This document shows positions 24,318 through 33,488 of a DNA stretch of 50,721 bases, piece by piece. A program made the position numbers and the translations under genes. Within the stretch, counting starts at the first letter, position 1. Each line of letters opens with the position of its first letter. Origin of the DNA: JBALVT01 sp045110675 (lineage in GTDB: Bacteria > Pseudomonadota > Gammaproteobacteria > Pseudomonadales > Halieaceae); NCBI GenBank assembly GCA_045110675.1, contig JBGCGJ010000030.1:1-50721 (forward strand). The letters are read 5' to 3'. The notes below the pieces were generated by a model, which worked only from the letters and a program-made list of their open reading frames with translations, was not told where the DNA came from and did not search any database.

Positions 24318-24498
24318 GCGGATCAAGTCTCGTGGGTATTCGTGAAATTAGGACTGAATTAAGTCTTAATATGATCTGATTTTGGCGATTCGTCAAGAGG
24401 CCTTATGGAGCGTGAATTGTTGCCGATAGACACTGGCTCGGCCGCCCGATCTTATTTATCCTAAGGCGGTTAGGTACCAACCCTCCAACACAATGATA

Positions 24499-24528
24499 TT
24501 GACAAGGACGGGGCACGGACAGTATTTT
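24499..24528 (+). promoter_or_regulatory. Candidate sigma-70 promoter of selenoprotein copy 2
   Basis: A consensus -35 box TTGACA (24499-24504) is followed after 18 bases by TATTTT (24523-24528), 38 bases before the start codon at 24566. The remaining intergenic sequence from 24318 also serves the divergent toxin-antitoxin operon. Confidence 0.45.
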
Positions 24529-24565
24529 CAAAGACTGCTTAAGAGGAAATTTCCGGAGTTGGCAA

Positions 24566-25786
24566 ATGATGCGCGCAATAGACTACGGTAACGCCGACTA
24601 TCCAATTCGCAATGATTTTGCCCAGGCTCACAACCGCTATTGGAAGCGGTTAGCATCACCCGGCGCCTGGTTCACCGGAGAACAGCGTATAGCCATAGCG
24701 AAAGAAGTGCGACAGGCCTCGCAGTGTAGCTTCTGCAGTCGACGCAAAGCGGCTTTATCTGCCGGCTCCGTTGATGGCGCACACGAAACAGTCAGTAACC
24801 TCCCCGACGTTGTCGTTGAGGTCGTCCATCGGGTTGTTACCGATTCCGGTCGCCTTACCAAAACCTGGTTTGAGGGAGTAATACAACAAGGACTCTCGGT
24901 TGAGCAGTATGTAGAGGTTATCGGCACAGTGGTCAACCTGCTTTCCATTGACGAGTTTTGCCGGGGAATGGGCATTCCTCTCAATGAACTTCCTGAAGCG
25001 CAACCTGGTGATCCTAGTCTATACCGTCCGGCTAACATCGTTGAAGATGGCGATGGCTCCTGGGTACCCATGTGTCCGAATATTGTGGACACGGGTCCCG
25101 AGTCTGACCTGTGGCAGGGGCGAACCGGGTATGTGCTTCGCGCGCTTAGCCTGGTGCCTGACGAAGTGCGCACTATGATGGATTTGCTTGAAACCCATTA
25201 CATCAGCGGCGCTCAAATCTGGAACGTTAAACATTGCCCTCGTGGCACTCTCAGTCGAATTCAAATGGAGATCATTGCCACGCGGGTGTCCGCATACAAT
25301 GATTGCTTCTACTGAACTTCCTCACACGCAGTGATGCTCCGTGAGAGTATCGAGGCAAAAGGTCAGTCCATCAATCTCGATGGCTTGACTGATCCTTCTT
25401 GTACGGTCATCGAAGGAATCCCCAATTCGGATACCCTGTTAAAACTGACTAACGCGTTTATGGAGGGCGACGAAACAGCTCTTGCTGCGGCTCGCGAAAA
25501 CTTGGCCAATGATATGAGTCCCGAAGCTATGGTCGATGCAATCGGCGTCGCATCGAATTTTCAGCGCATGGTGCGAATTGCCGATAGCACCGGAATTCCC
25601 TCTGAGGAGACGATGATGGTTATGTCTGAGGATCTTTGTGAGACACTGGGTATTAACGATTACGCTTCCGCTGCAAATTCCAACAAGGTTTCGTGGTTGA
25701 GAAAGCAGATTCTCAAATTGGTTGCGGTACCCCAGGTTAAGAAAGTGATAAAAGATCGATCCGCGAAGGAGCCCGAACGTTCCTAA
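24566..25786 (+). CDS. AhpD-like (CMD-fold) selenoprotein, copy 2, in-frame TGA read as Sec
   Basis: Read through TGA at 25313-25315 this gives a 406-residue protein with the same layout as copy 1. An N-terminal AhpD-like helix carries C54-S-F-C57-S-R-R-K. The second redox motif is C247-F-Y-U250-T-S-S-H254. A helical C-terminal part contains SNFQRMVRIADSTGIP. Between the Sec site and the shared LL...AF helix the two copies align without a gap. Overall the copies are well diverged, so this is not a recent duplication. GGAG stands seven bases before ATG 24566; the next codon is also ATG. The part after the TGA has no SD of its own. Predicted role: cytosolic thiol/selenol peroxidase or disulfide reductase; partner and substrate are unknown. 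Confidence 0.85.
25313..25315 (+). other. Predicted selenocysteine codon (TGA) in copy 2
   Basis: TGA stands in TGC TTC TAC TGA ACT TCC TCA CAC, giving CFYUTSSH. The preceding codons also vary synonymously against copy 1 (TTC/TTT), and the sequence after the TGA keeps T-S-S-H-A while changing four of five codons. Confidence 0.85.
25333..25351 (+). promoter_or_regulatory. Candidate bacterial SECIS hairpin, copy 2
   Basis: The stem GATG (25333-25336)/TATC (25348-25351) with one G-T pair continues as CTC/GAG, closed by loop CGT, with a two-base AG bulge on the 3' side. It begins 17 bases after the TGA, as in copy 1, and its loop has G in second position as expected for SelB recognition. An alternative wider stem CTCAC/GTGAG starts at 25321. 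Confidence 0.42.
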
Positions 25787-25843
25787 ATTGGAGGGCGTTC
25801 TGAATATTTGCCGAAGAAAAATCAGAAACCTTTTGGAGAAAAA

Positions 25844-26281
25844 ATGAGCACGCTACTGAATGATGTCCGACAAGAGATCGTGGACTTTCATAACTTTTTC
25901 ACAGCATGGTTCAGTGGCACTGCTGGCCGCGATCAGCTGGATTCGGAAGTTGTCGCGCGGTTTAGCGCAGGCATGACCTTCATCCCGCCAGAGGGCGTCA
26001 CACTTTCGGCGGAGCAATTAGTCATTGGTTTCCAGGAGTCTTATGGGGCAAGCGCGGATTTTAAGATTGATATTCGAGACGTTGCAATTCGCCATGTGCT
26101 GGATGAGCATGTCATGGTTACATACACCGAGTGGCAACGCGGAGCGGCTGCTCCTTCGCCCGCACTAAACGCGCGTCAATCCTCTGCATTGCTCACTAAA
26201 AGCAAACCCTTCAAGTGGCTTCATGTTCAAGAAACGTGGTTGCCAGAGGAAGTTAGGGCCGCCGGTTCGTTTGAATTTTGA
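25844..26281 (+). CDS. NTF2-like (SnoaL/DUF4440-type) protein
   Basis: 145 aa. ATG 25844 is preferred because GGAG lies five to six bases ahead; the upstream TTG would add twelve residues. The protein starts with the helix EIVDFHNFFTAWFSG and continues with alternating strands (DIRDVAIRHVLDEHVMVTYTEW), ending HVQETWLPEE, the usual NTF2-like ending with a W/E pair. No catalytic residues can be named. It follows selenoprotein copy 2 by 57 bases on the same strand and could be cotranscribed with it. Confidence 0.68.
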   Translation: MSTLLNDVRQEIVDFHNFFTAWFSGTAGRDQLDSEVVARFSAGMTFIPPEGVTLSAEQLVIGFQESYGASADFKIDIRDVAIRHVLDEHVMVTYTEWQRGAAAPSPALNARQSSALLTKSKPFKWLHVQETWLPEEVRAAGSFEF

Positions 26282-26358
26282 TACAGTAAGATCTCAGTTC
26301 GATTTTATATTCTATCTCTTTAGCCCTTTAAAAAATTACACACTCAGGTGACCATACT

Positions 26359-28086
26359 ATGGAGCAGTACGACACGATTATCCGCAACGGCGAGATTTAC
26401 GATGGCAGCGGCGACGCCCCTTACCACGGCGATATCGCGGTTAAAAACGGGAAAATTGCAGCGATTGCGGATTCAATCGAAGGTCATGCGTCACAGGAAA
26501 TAGATGCTACCGGGAAGATTGTTACCCCCGGCTTTGTGGATTGCCACACACACTACGATGGCCAGGCCACGTGGGACACACATATGCGACCCTCATCAAG
26601 TCTTGGCTGTACCACTGCTGTGATGGGAAATTGCGGCGTAGGATTTGCGCCGTGTCGGAAAGAAGACCACTCGGTGTTGATGCAGTTAATGGAAGGTGTA
26701 GAAGAAATTCCGGGTACTGTTATGGATGCGGGCCTGCCCTGGAATTGGGAGAGTTTCCCCGAGTTTCTCGATGCGCTGGACGTCAGCCCCCGGGACATCG
26801 ATGTCGCTGCATTGCTTCCTCACGGCCCCTTGCGCGTGTACGTGATGGGTGAGCGGGGATTAAACCGTGAAGCTGCCACCGACGAGGACATTAAGCAGAT
26901 GCAAACGCTGTTGTCAGCAGGCGTGGCGGCGGGTGCTGTGGGTTTTTCAAGTTCGCGAACCTTGCTACATCTGAGCAGCTCTGGCGAAAATGTTCCGACC
27001 TTTAAAGCAGCTACCAGTGAACTGAAACAGTTAGGAGATTGTCTGTCTGGAGAGCAGGGCCACGTGATGCAATTTATCTCTGACTGGGAAGACATGGCAG
27101 ACGAATTTAATATTCTGCGGGACACCTGCAGAAGCACGGGGGCGAAGGGTACGTTTACTCTGGCACCTATCGAGTCCCCTAGCAAGGGGATGAACCGGGA
27201 CGGTGAGCTCTGGAAAAGTCAGTTGCGCATGGTAGAAGAAGCGCAAGCCGAAGGTTTGGATATTCGTGGGCAGGTGATATCGCGCCCTATTGGTGTGTTG
27301 ATGGGGCACCCGGCGACCATGAGTCCATTCCGCTATCGACCCAGTTTTCGTGCCCTGGATGAATTGCCCGCGGACCAGCGGTTAGAAGCGCTTCGCGACC
27401 CGGTGACAAAAGCCCGCATTATGAGCGAAGACCATGAAAACCCGCATATTTTCGTTAAATTGCTGAGTAAGCGTTTTGACTTGATGTACCCTTTGGAAGA
27501 TCCCATCGAATATTTGCCTAGTCCTGATAGCAGCGTAGCAGCTCAGGCACTGCGGGACGGGGTAGATCCCGAGAGCTGGTTGTACGACTATTTTCTCGGA
27601 AATGAAGGGACTAAGCTCATTTATATTCCCGGTACCAGTGCCAATGAAGAGGTAATTGCTACCTTGTTAGAGCACCCGCATACAGTGTCTGCTTTGGGAG
27701 ACGGTGGTGCCCACGTGGGTTCCATCTGCGATGCCAGTGCGACTATCTATGTTCTGACAAAATGGGTGCGAGAGAAGGAACAGTTTAATCTGGCCCAGGG
27801 TATTCATATGATCAGCCGGCAGCCTGCGGAGCTCTATTCGCTCAATGACCGCGGTCTGATTGCCACCGGTATGAAAGCGGATATCAATATTATCGATTTT
27901 GAACGCCTGAAATTGCGCAGTCCTCATATTGTTCAAGATCTTCCCGCCGGAGGTAAACGCTTTCTGCAAGATGTTGATGGCATTGAGGCGACATTGGTAT
28001 CCGGTGAAATCATTTTCTCTCATGGGCAGGCCACCGGTGCACTGCCAGGAAAGTTGATTCGAGGTATGCAGGCGGCCCCGGCTTAG
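26359..28086 (+). CDS. N-acyl-D-amino-acid deacylase (D-aminoacylase-type amidohydrolase)
   Basis: 575 aa. Landmarks are the start IIRNGEIYDGSGDAPYHGDI, the metal motif VDCHTHYDGQATWD near residue 60, GNCGVGFAPC near 92, GALGDGGAHVG-like SALGDGGAHVGSICDAS near 444 and the ending GMKADINIIDFE. This is the D-aminoacylase/dihydroorotase-like branch, which hydrolyses N-acyl-D-amino acids with zinc. Many marine relatives are long (about 570-580 aa) and annotated only as amidohydrolases, so the true substrate is open. Cytoplasmic, no signal peptide. Confidence 0.85.
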   Translation: MEQYDTIIRNGEIYDGSGDAPYHGDIAVKNGKIAAIADSIEGHASQEIDATGKIVTPGFVDCHTHYDGQATWDTHMRPSSSLGCTTAVMGNCGVGFAPCRKEDHSVLMQLMEGVEEIPGTVMDAGLPWNWESFPEFLDALDVSPRDIDVAALLPHGPLRVYVMGERGLNREAATDEDIKQMQTLLSAGVAAGAVGFSSSRTLLHLSSSGENVPTFKAATSELKQLGDCLSGEQGHVMQFISDWEDMADEFNILRDTCRSTGAKGTFTLAPIESPSKGMNRDGELWKSQLRMVEEAQAEGLDIRGQVISRPIGVLMGHPATMSPFRYRPSFRALDELPADQRLEALRDPVTKARIMSEDHENPHIFVKLLSKRFDLMYPLEDPIEYLPSPDSSVAAQALRDGVDPESWLYDYFLGNEGTKLIYIPGTSANEEVIATLLEHPHTVSALGDGGAHVGSICDASATIYVLTKWVREKEQFNLAQGIHMISRQPAELYSLNDRGLIATGMKADINIIDFERLKLRSPHIVQDLPAGGKRFLQDVDGIEATLVSGEIIFSHGQATGALPGKLIRGMQAAPA

Positions 28087-28119
28087 TATTGAGTCGATCG
28101 GGAAGACGCGGAGCTTCGT

Positions 28120-28485
28120 TTACATCATCTGGGTAGTGAAAGTTGCGAGGTCGAAGTAGTCTCGCCAGGCCTCGATCTTGCCGTTGGCTAACTCAAAGGT
28201 CCCCATCACGGGCATTGAAACAGTCTTACCGTCAGATAGGTAAAAATTATCGATTCTCTCGGTGAGAACCTTGTTGCCGTTCTCGGCAATGCTGAGAATT
28301 TCCCAGTCGACGGACTTAAGGTCCATTCCGTTGGTCACGAAATCGGCCACTACTGCTTTGCCGCGAAGCTCCTCCATGGGGATATTGTGGTACACCACAT
28401 CTTCGGTAAAGGCAGCTACGACGGCGTCCCAGTCCATGCGGTTCCAGGCATCGATAAAATCCAGTACGATTTGAGTATTGCTCAT
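28120..28485 (-). CDS. Limonene-1,2-epoxide-hydrolase-like protein
   Basis: 121 aa with an NTF2-type fold. Residues that match the epoxide-hydrolase catalytic set are visible: Tyr and Asn in VYHNIPMEE near residue 32, Arg-x-Asp in ERIDNFYL near 75 and Asp in AWRDYFDLATF near 107. The family opens epoxides by direct attack of water. It is the last gene of a minus-strand group with two acyl-CoA dehydrogenases (27-base gap), which suggests a catabolic pathway with an epoxide or similarly strained intermediate. Related NTF2 proteins may instead be isomerases. Confidence 0.8.
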   Translation of the reverse strand: MSNTQIVLDFIDAWNRMDWDAVVAAFTEDVVYHNIPMEELRGKAVVADFVTNGMDLKSVDWEILSIAENGNKVLTERIDNFYLSDGKTVSMPVMGTFELANGKIEAWRDYFDLATFTTQMM

Positions 28486-28512
28486 TAACCCTATCCTTTT
28501 TAGTCGTTCGCT

Positions 28513-29688
28513 CTAGGAACTTGTTTTTACGTCTTTAAACGGAATACTCCGATCAGCATCATTAGACTTAGGAAGCCCTAGTATGCGTTCAGCGATGATA
28601 TTTCGCTGTATTTGATCCGTGCCGCCTCCGATAGAGTTCATATAGGCCTTGGCCGCATCGAAATTGGCATTCTGAGCGTCTTCCGTATCATCAAGCAACA
28701 CATTTGGTCCGAGAATTACGCCTGAGAGTCGGGCTTCCCCGTGCTGGATGCGTGACATTGATAGCTTACCTAACGACATTAGAGATGACATCCCGTTGTT
28801 TTTTATCTCCTCAATAGCTCGCTGCATATTCAGTGAATTTAGCTGCCGGTGGGCCAGGACCTGTGCAATTTCCTGTCTTAGCCCAGGGTCCTTCAGTCGA
28901 TTGTGTTTATGTGCCAGCCGAAGCAGGGCGGGCGCTTTGCTCTTTGTGGATCTACCGCCCCGGGCGGTAATACCCATCCCCATGATTAATCGCTCCGAAG
29001 CAATGGCACCTTGAAACGATGTCCAACCCTGGTTGTATTCGCCGATAATATAGCGTTCGGGTACGCGGGCATCGGTAATAAACACTTCGTTAAATTCAGA
29101 TTCGCCAGTTATCTGATTAATAGGACGAACCTCAACACCTTGCTGCTTCATCGGAAAAATAAAAAAGGTGATGCCCTGATGCTTTGGTACATCCATATCG
29201 GTACGGGTCAACAACATTCCATAGTCCGCTTCCTGAGCATTTGAGGTCCATACCTTTTGGCCATTGACCACGAATTCGTCACCATCTTTTACCGCCCGTG
29301 TGCGAATACCAGCGAGATCAGAGCCCGCGCCCGGTTCTGAATACAACAGGCAACAGATAGGCCCGATGAGCAGCTTGCGGAGTAATTCGGTCTTTAATGC
29401 CTCGCCACCCATCCTATAAATTGTGATTGCGCCAAGATGGAAGCGGTCGCGCCCCCAACCGGGAGCGCGAGATTTCTGAAAAGCTTTTTCAATAATTTGT
29501 GCATCTATTTGCTTCAACTCGAGCCCGTACCAGTCCCTCGACCATGTTGGAGTGGCATAACCGGCATCTACCACTTTTTCTAACCAGGCTTTTTCGTCAT
29601 AAGTATCGGTGCCGACTGCGCGCTTGTTTGCGCTGTCCCAATGGCGCGCGAGCCAGGTTTCGACCTCGTTTCTGATAGCGTCGCTCAT
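28513..29688 (-). CDS. Acyl-CoA dehydrogenase (subunit 1 of a pair)
   Basis: 391 aa with the acyl-CoA dehydrogenase pattern: LLYSEPGAGSDLAGIRTRAV near residue 115, VNGQKVWTSNA near 141, PEQ-like signature replaced by VDFDDV-type FNEVFITDARVP near 198 and the C-terminal GTDQIQRNIIAERILGLPK. The FAD-dependent alpha,beta-desaturation of acyl-CoA thioesters is the family reaction. Its start overlaps the stop of the next acyl-CoA dehydrogenase by four bases. Such adjacent unequal pairs form heterotetramers in actinobacterial and proteobacterial steroid/side-chain degradation (FadE-type), so a heteromeric enzyme is plausible. Confidence 0.88.
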   Translation of the reverse strand: MSDAIRNEVETWLARHWDSANKRAVGTDTYDEKAWLEKVVDAGYATPTWSRDWYGLELKQIDAQIIEKAFQKSRAPGWGRDRFHLGAITIYRMGGEALKTELLRKLLIGPICCLLYSEPGAGSDLAGIRTRAVKDGDEFVVNGQKVWTSNAQEADYGMLLTRTDMDVPKHQGITFFIFPMKQQGVEVRPINQITGESEFNEVFITDARVPERYIIGEYNQGWTSFQGAIASERLIMGMGITARGGRSTKSKAPALLRLAHKHNRLKDPGLRQEIAQVLAHRQLNSLNMQRAIEEIKNNGMSSLMSLGKLSMSRIQHGEARLSGVILGPNVLLDDTEDAQNANFDAAKAYMNSIGGGTDQIQRNIIAERILGLPKSNDADRSIPFKDVKTSS

Positions 29689-30794
29689 AACATTTTCTCC
29701 ATTTCTTGTAGATAGGATTCCCGAAGCGAATCAGAAGAGCGGTAGAGCCACTGCCCGGTTTGTGCTCGCCGCCAGTAAAGATGAGCTGGGTGTTCCATGG
29801 TGTAAGCAATGCCACCGTGCAACTGTATGGCCTCGGCTGATATCGTTCGAAAATTGTCTGCGCATGTGAAGCCTGCAAGAGATGCCAGCATTTTTTGATC
29901 TTCACTGTCCGTTGCGACGGAAACAGCCGCGTGACGTGCGACACTAGAGGCAGATTCAAGCTCTATAAGAAGATCTGCAGCCATATGTTTCAAAGCCTGA
30001 AAACTGCCAATGGCTTGACCGAACTGATGGCGGGTTTTCAGGTAATCTGTGGTGATCTCGAAGATGGCCCTGGCAGCGCCCACTTGCTCCCCGGCTAGGG
30101 ACACCAGTGCATTATGGAGTGCACTTTCAGTGACTTCACCCCCAACTCCCGACAATCTCCTGGCCTTCACTTGCGAGAAAGATAGTGATGAAAGTCGCAG
30201 CGTTTTGTCGTTGGTCTTATTTGGCGAAACCTTCACGCCATGATCATCCATGTCGAGCAAGAAAACACCGATACCGCTGTCAGTCTTCGCATAGACAAGA
30301 CAGAGGTTCGCAATAGCGCAATGGGAGACAAACTCAGCGGTTCCATTTAGTCTCCAGCCTTCGCGATGCTCTTCCGCTTTTACATCAGGTGTCCTATCCC
30401 AGTCGCCGCTTGCTCCGCAGCCAGCCACAGAAAATATCGCTGTTCCGAGTGTGATTTCTCTCAAGTACCGGGATGCCAGAGCATCGTCATTACAGGCTGA
30501 CAACAGGGTTGGCGCAATAACACAGGTGGCGATAAAAGGTCCATTGTAGAGGTACTCACCAGCATGTTCCATCAAGGCCTCCACCTCGATCATGCTACCG
30601 CCCACACCGCCATGCTCGGTTTCAATCATGATTCCGGTGAGTCCTAACTGAGACATTCTCTCCCAAAGTTCGGCGTCAAAACCAGATTCCGTTTCCATCA
30701 CCTGGCGAAGCCTTTCTTCATTGGCCATGTCACCGAGCAGGCGAGAAAATGTTTCGCATATGGACTGTCGATCTTCTGCTGAAAATGTTTCCAT
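29685..30794 (-). CDS. Acyl-CoA dehydrogenase (subunit 2 of a pair)
   Basis: 369 aa with a conserved N-terminal helical part (LGLTGIMIETEHGGVGGSMI), a middle beta domain (GTAEFVSHCAIANLCLVYAK) and the C-terminal domain with RHQFGQAIGSFQALKHMAAD and LHGGIAYTMEHPAHLYWRR, as in FadE-type enzymes. It overlaps the first dehydrogenase through ATGA and is the first gene of the three-gene minus-strand operon. One of the two subunits in such pairs often lacks the full FAD/substrate site; which one does here I cannot decide by eye. Confidence 0.87.
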   Translation of the reverse strand: METFSAEDRQSICETFSRLLGDMANEERLRQVMETESGFDAELWERMSQLGLTGIMIETEHGGVGGSMIEVEALMEHAGEYLYNGPFIATCVIAPTLLSACNDDALASRYLREITLGTAIFSVAGCGASGDWDRTPDVKAEEHREGWRLNGTAEFVSHCAIANLCLVYAKTDSGIGVFLLDMDDHGVKVSPNKTNDKTLRLSSLSFSQVKARRLSGVGGEVTESALHNALVSLAGEQVGAARAIFEITTDYLKTRHQFGQAIGSFQALKHMAADLLIELESASSVARHAAVSVATDSEDQKMLASLAGFTCADNFRTISAEAIQLHGGIAYTMEHPAHLYWRRAQTGQWLYRSSDSLRESYLQEMEKML

Positions 30795-31106
30795 CTGTCT
30801 TTCCTGTTTAGTTTGCGTTCCTGCCAGTTATGCTAAAGCTCTTCGCTTCTATTGGAATCGAACATGAAGACACACGCCCTCCAAGTCAGACACAATAATA
30901 GCGGCGAACAATGTATTCGCGTCAATATTTTTGGTATTAATTTTGATCTGATCTCTAAAGATAGTCGATATGATTGCTGGGGGTATTGAGATCGTGTGGC
31001 CGCTACCTTATTGTTATATTTGGTACCATCTGCGATCTTCGCGGCCGGCTTATTAGCAAAAATCAGCAGTCCCACACTTCAAAACTACAACAACAGAGGA
31101 ATGGCT
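30795..31106. other. Divergent intergenic region, no gene seen
   Basis: About 310 bases between the start of the acyl-CoA dehydrogenase operon (left, minus) and the TonB receptor (right, plus). The middle is AT-rich. A plus-strand frame is open from 30996 and could extend the receptor, but it has no signal-like start and no SD. Promoters for both directions must lie here; I could not assign boxes with confidence. Confidence 0.6.
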
Positions 31107-33461
31107 ATGATCCGCATAACAAGGACAATGTTCCAATTCGCATCAGTAGTGAGCTTGGGAGTTTTCAACTCCGCTATCTCCGCTCAACCCATGCTGGAGG
31201 AAGTGATTGTCACGGCGTCGAAGCGAGTCCAAGGAATGCAGGACGTGCCCATCGCACTATCTGTTATGAGCGGTGAGAAAATTACCGATCAAGGTATCGG
31301 CTCACTGGAAGATATGGCCGTTTTTTTGCCCAATGTACACATTGCCGAAGGTGGCGCCGGAGACCAACTGTTCATTCGTGGCGTCGGCTCAGGTATTAAC
31401 TACAGTTTTGAGCAGTCAGTCGGTACGTTTATCGACGGCGTTTATTTTGGAAGGGGACAGGCCTCACGTAGTTCATTTCTCGATGTGGCCAGAGTAGAGG
31501 TGCTTAAAGGGCCTCAAAGTACCCTGTTTGGTAAGAATACCATTGCCGGTGCTATCAGCATAACTACAGCGACGCCAGGTGATGAATTTGAGGGCCGCGT
31601 TGAGCTTACCAGTGAACCGGAGTTCGACGGTTGGGGTGCGACGTTGACCTTGTCCGGGCCGCTTAGCGACACACTCGGTGCACGCCTTGTGGTGAAGCGT
31701 GATGAAACCGACGGCTATATGCGAAACACGTTCCAGAATCGGGATGAGCGCCAGGCAGAGAACACCGTTGCTAGAATCGTTCTGGATTGGACGGCTACTG
31801 ATAACCTTGATCTTCTTTTTAAATATGAAACCGGTGAAACTGAGACGCTCGGCCGGCAGGATTTAATCACTGTCGCCACCCCGTTTGCCGTCGGTAGATA
31901 CCAAGAGGCAGATCCTGGTTTCGCAGCGTCGTTCGGCTATGACAAATCCAGTCAGAATATCAGTGGTTTGCTCAGTGACGACCAATTTCATGATAGTGAG
32001 TGGGATATAGCATCCCTGACGGCACAGTGGAGCATAGGCGAATTCACGCTGAAGTCCATAAGCGCCTATGTCAACTACGAATTTACTAACTATCTGGATT
32101 CTGATTACGGCCCGCTCCAATTCATAGCGCGTGGGCGGGATGAAGAGCATAAACAGTTTACGCAAGAGTTCTTGCTGTCATCACCGCTTGGTGGAACAGT
32201 GGAATATCTCGCCGGCGTTTTTTACCAGGATGAAGAGCTGGACCACACCTCAGTCACGGACGTTCTGCTCAGTAATGCAGGTATTGGCACCGGATCTCTC
32301 GACGGCTCGGGTTACAGTACTTTTGATCAAGAGGCCAGTACGCTGTCTGCCTTTGTTCAATCCACCTTCAATATCAGCGATACATTTAGGACCATCGTCG
32401 GAGTGCGCTATTCACGTGATGAAAAGGAGTTCAGTAAATCTGGAATCATTGGTGCCCCGTTTAGCGAAACGTCAGACACCGCGTTGGCCGGAGTTTACGA
32501 TGCAGTGTTGAACTTCTCCACGGATAACTTTTTTGACGATGGCATCGCCACGCGCTGTCCGGGAATTGCGTATAATTGCGTGTCCGAACCCTTTGATACA
32601 GATCGCTCAGAATCGAATGTCACCGGCGATATTACCCTGCAGTGGGATACCTCTGATGACATTATGGCTTACTTCAAAGTGGGTAATGGCTATAAAGCCT
32701 TTGGATTTGATCAGGCCAATGGTCGAGGCTTATTTGATGCCCAAGCCTATGAGGAAGAAAAGGTTATCGCCTATGAGCTGGGTGCTAAAATGGACTTGCT
32801 GGATGGCCGAGCGCGGCTTAACGTCGCTCTGTTTTTCAGCGAGTTTGAAGATGTTCAGGTAAGTACTTTTGACGGTAATGCTGGGTTCGTAGTTGGTAAT
32901 GCCGGCGAAAGTGAAGTTCAGGGTTTGGAGCTCGATGGCTCAATTGCGCTAACCGAGACGCTTACCCTCAACGCCGCTGTTGCCTATCTGGATGCTGAAT
33001 ATACTTCGTTTCCCGATGCGGCCTGCAACGAACCCCAGATCCTCGACTGGATTGCATCTGGCGGTGCCCGCAGCAGCTGCGTGCAAGATCTGGCGGGTGA
33101 GCCATTGCAATTTTCCCCCGAAATTGCGGGCAGTATCGCACTTGAGTATTTTACGTCGATTACCAACGCCATGGATTTGCGCATCACGGCCGACGTTAAC
33201 TATTCCGATGAGTATCAGGTCGCCGCTGATCTCGATCCCGTTTTAGAACAGGATTCTTTCGCAAAATTCAATGCTCGAATAGAGTTGGCCAGCTCTGACG
33301 GCACTTGGAGTTTGGCCGTGTTAGGTAAGAATCTTACCGATGAAGAAACCTCCACGTGGGGCAACGACGTGCCTCTTGCGGGGCAGGGTTTTAGTCAAAC
33401 GTATTTTCAACATATTGACGCGCCACGCAGTGTGGAGATTCAGGCGACCTATAACTTTTAA
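31107..33461 (+). CDS. TonB-dependent outer-membrane receptor
   Basis: 784 aa from ATG 31107, chosen because AGAGGA stands six bases ahead and a signal peptide follows at once (FQFASVVSLGVFNSAISA). The mature protein begins with the TonB box EEVIVTASKR, then the plug (MQDVPIALSVM, FIRGVGSGINYSFE, VEVLKGPQSTLFGKNTIAGA) and a 22-strand-type barrel ending in aromatic residues YNF. It imports a large or scarce substrate using TonB energy. Divergence from the acyl-CoA dehydrogenase operon and closeness to a secreted lipase-like enzyme suggest uptake of a lipid-like or polycyclic substrate rather than iron, but this is an inference. Confidence 0.92.
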   Translation: MIRITRTMFQFASVVSLGVFNSAISAQPMLEEVIVTASKRVQGMQDVPIALSVMSGEKITDQGIGSLEDMAVFLPNVHIAEGGAGDQLFIRGVGSGINYSFEQSVGTFIDGVYFGRGQASRSSFLDVARVEVLKGPQSTLFGKNTIAGAISITTATPGDEFEGRVELTSEPEFDGWGATLTLSGPLSDTLGARLVVKRDETDGYMRNTFQNRDERQAENTVARIVLDWTATDNLDLLFKYETGETETLGRQDLITVATPFAVGRYQEADPGFAASFGYDKSSQNISGLLSDDQFHDSEWDIASLTAQWSIGEFTLKSISAYVNYEFTNYLDSDYGPLQFIARGRDEEHKQFTQEFLLSSPLGGTVEYLAGVFYQDEELDHTSVTDVLLSNAGIGTGSLDGSGYSTFDQEASTLSAFVQSTFNISDTFRTIVGVRYSRDEKEFSKSGIIGAPFSETSDTALAGVYDAVLNFSTDNFFDDGIATRCPGIAYNCVSEPFDTDRSESNVTGDITLQWDTSDDIMAYFKVGNGYKAFGFDQANGRGLFDAQAYEEEKVIAYELGAKMDLLDGRARLNVALFFSEFEDVQVSTFDGNAGFVVGNAGESEVQGLELDGSIALTETLTLNAAVAYLDAEYTSFPDAACNEPQILDWIASGGARSSCVQDLAGEPLQFSPEIAGSIALEYFTSITNAMDLRITADVNYSDEYQVAADLDPVLEQDSFAKFNARIELASSDGTWSLAVLGKNLTDEETSTWGNDVPLAGQGFSQTYFQHIDAPRSVEIQATYNF

Positions 33462-33488
33462 AGGGTCATTGCAAAGGGATGTAACGTA

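Noticed and set aside
25331..25786. Independent small gene after the TGA of copy 2
   Set aside because: Same arguments as for copy 1. The first plausible starts (GTG, ATG) lack an SD and fall inside the conserved block.
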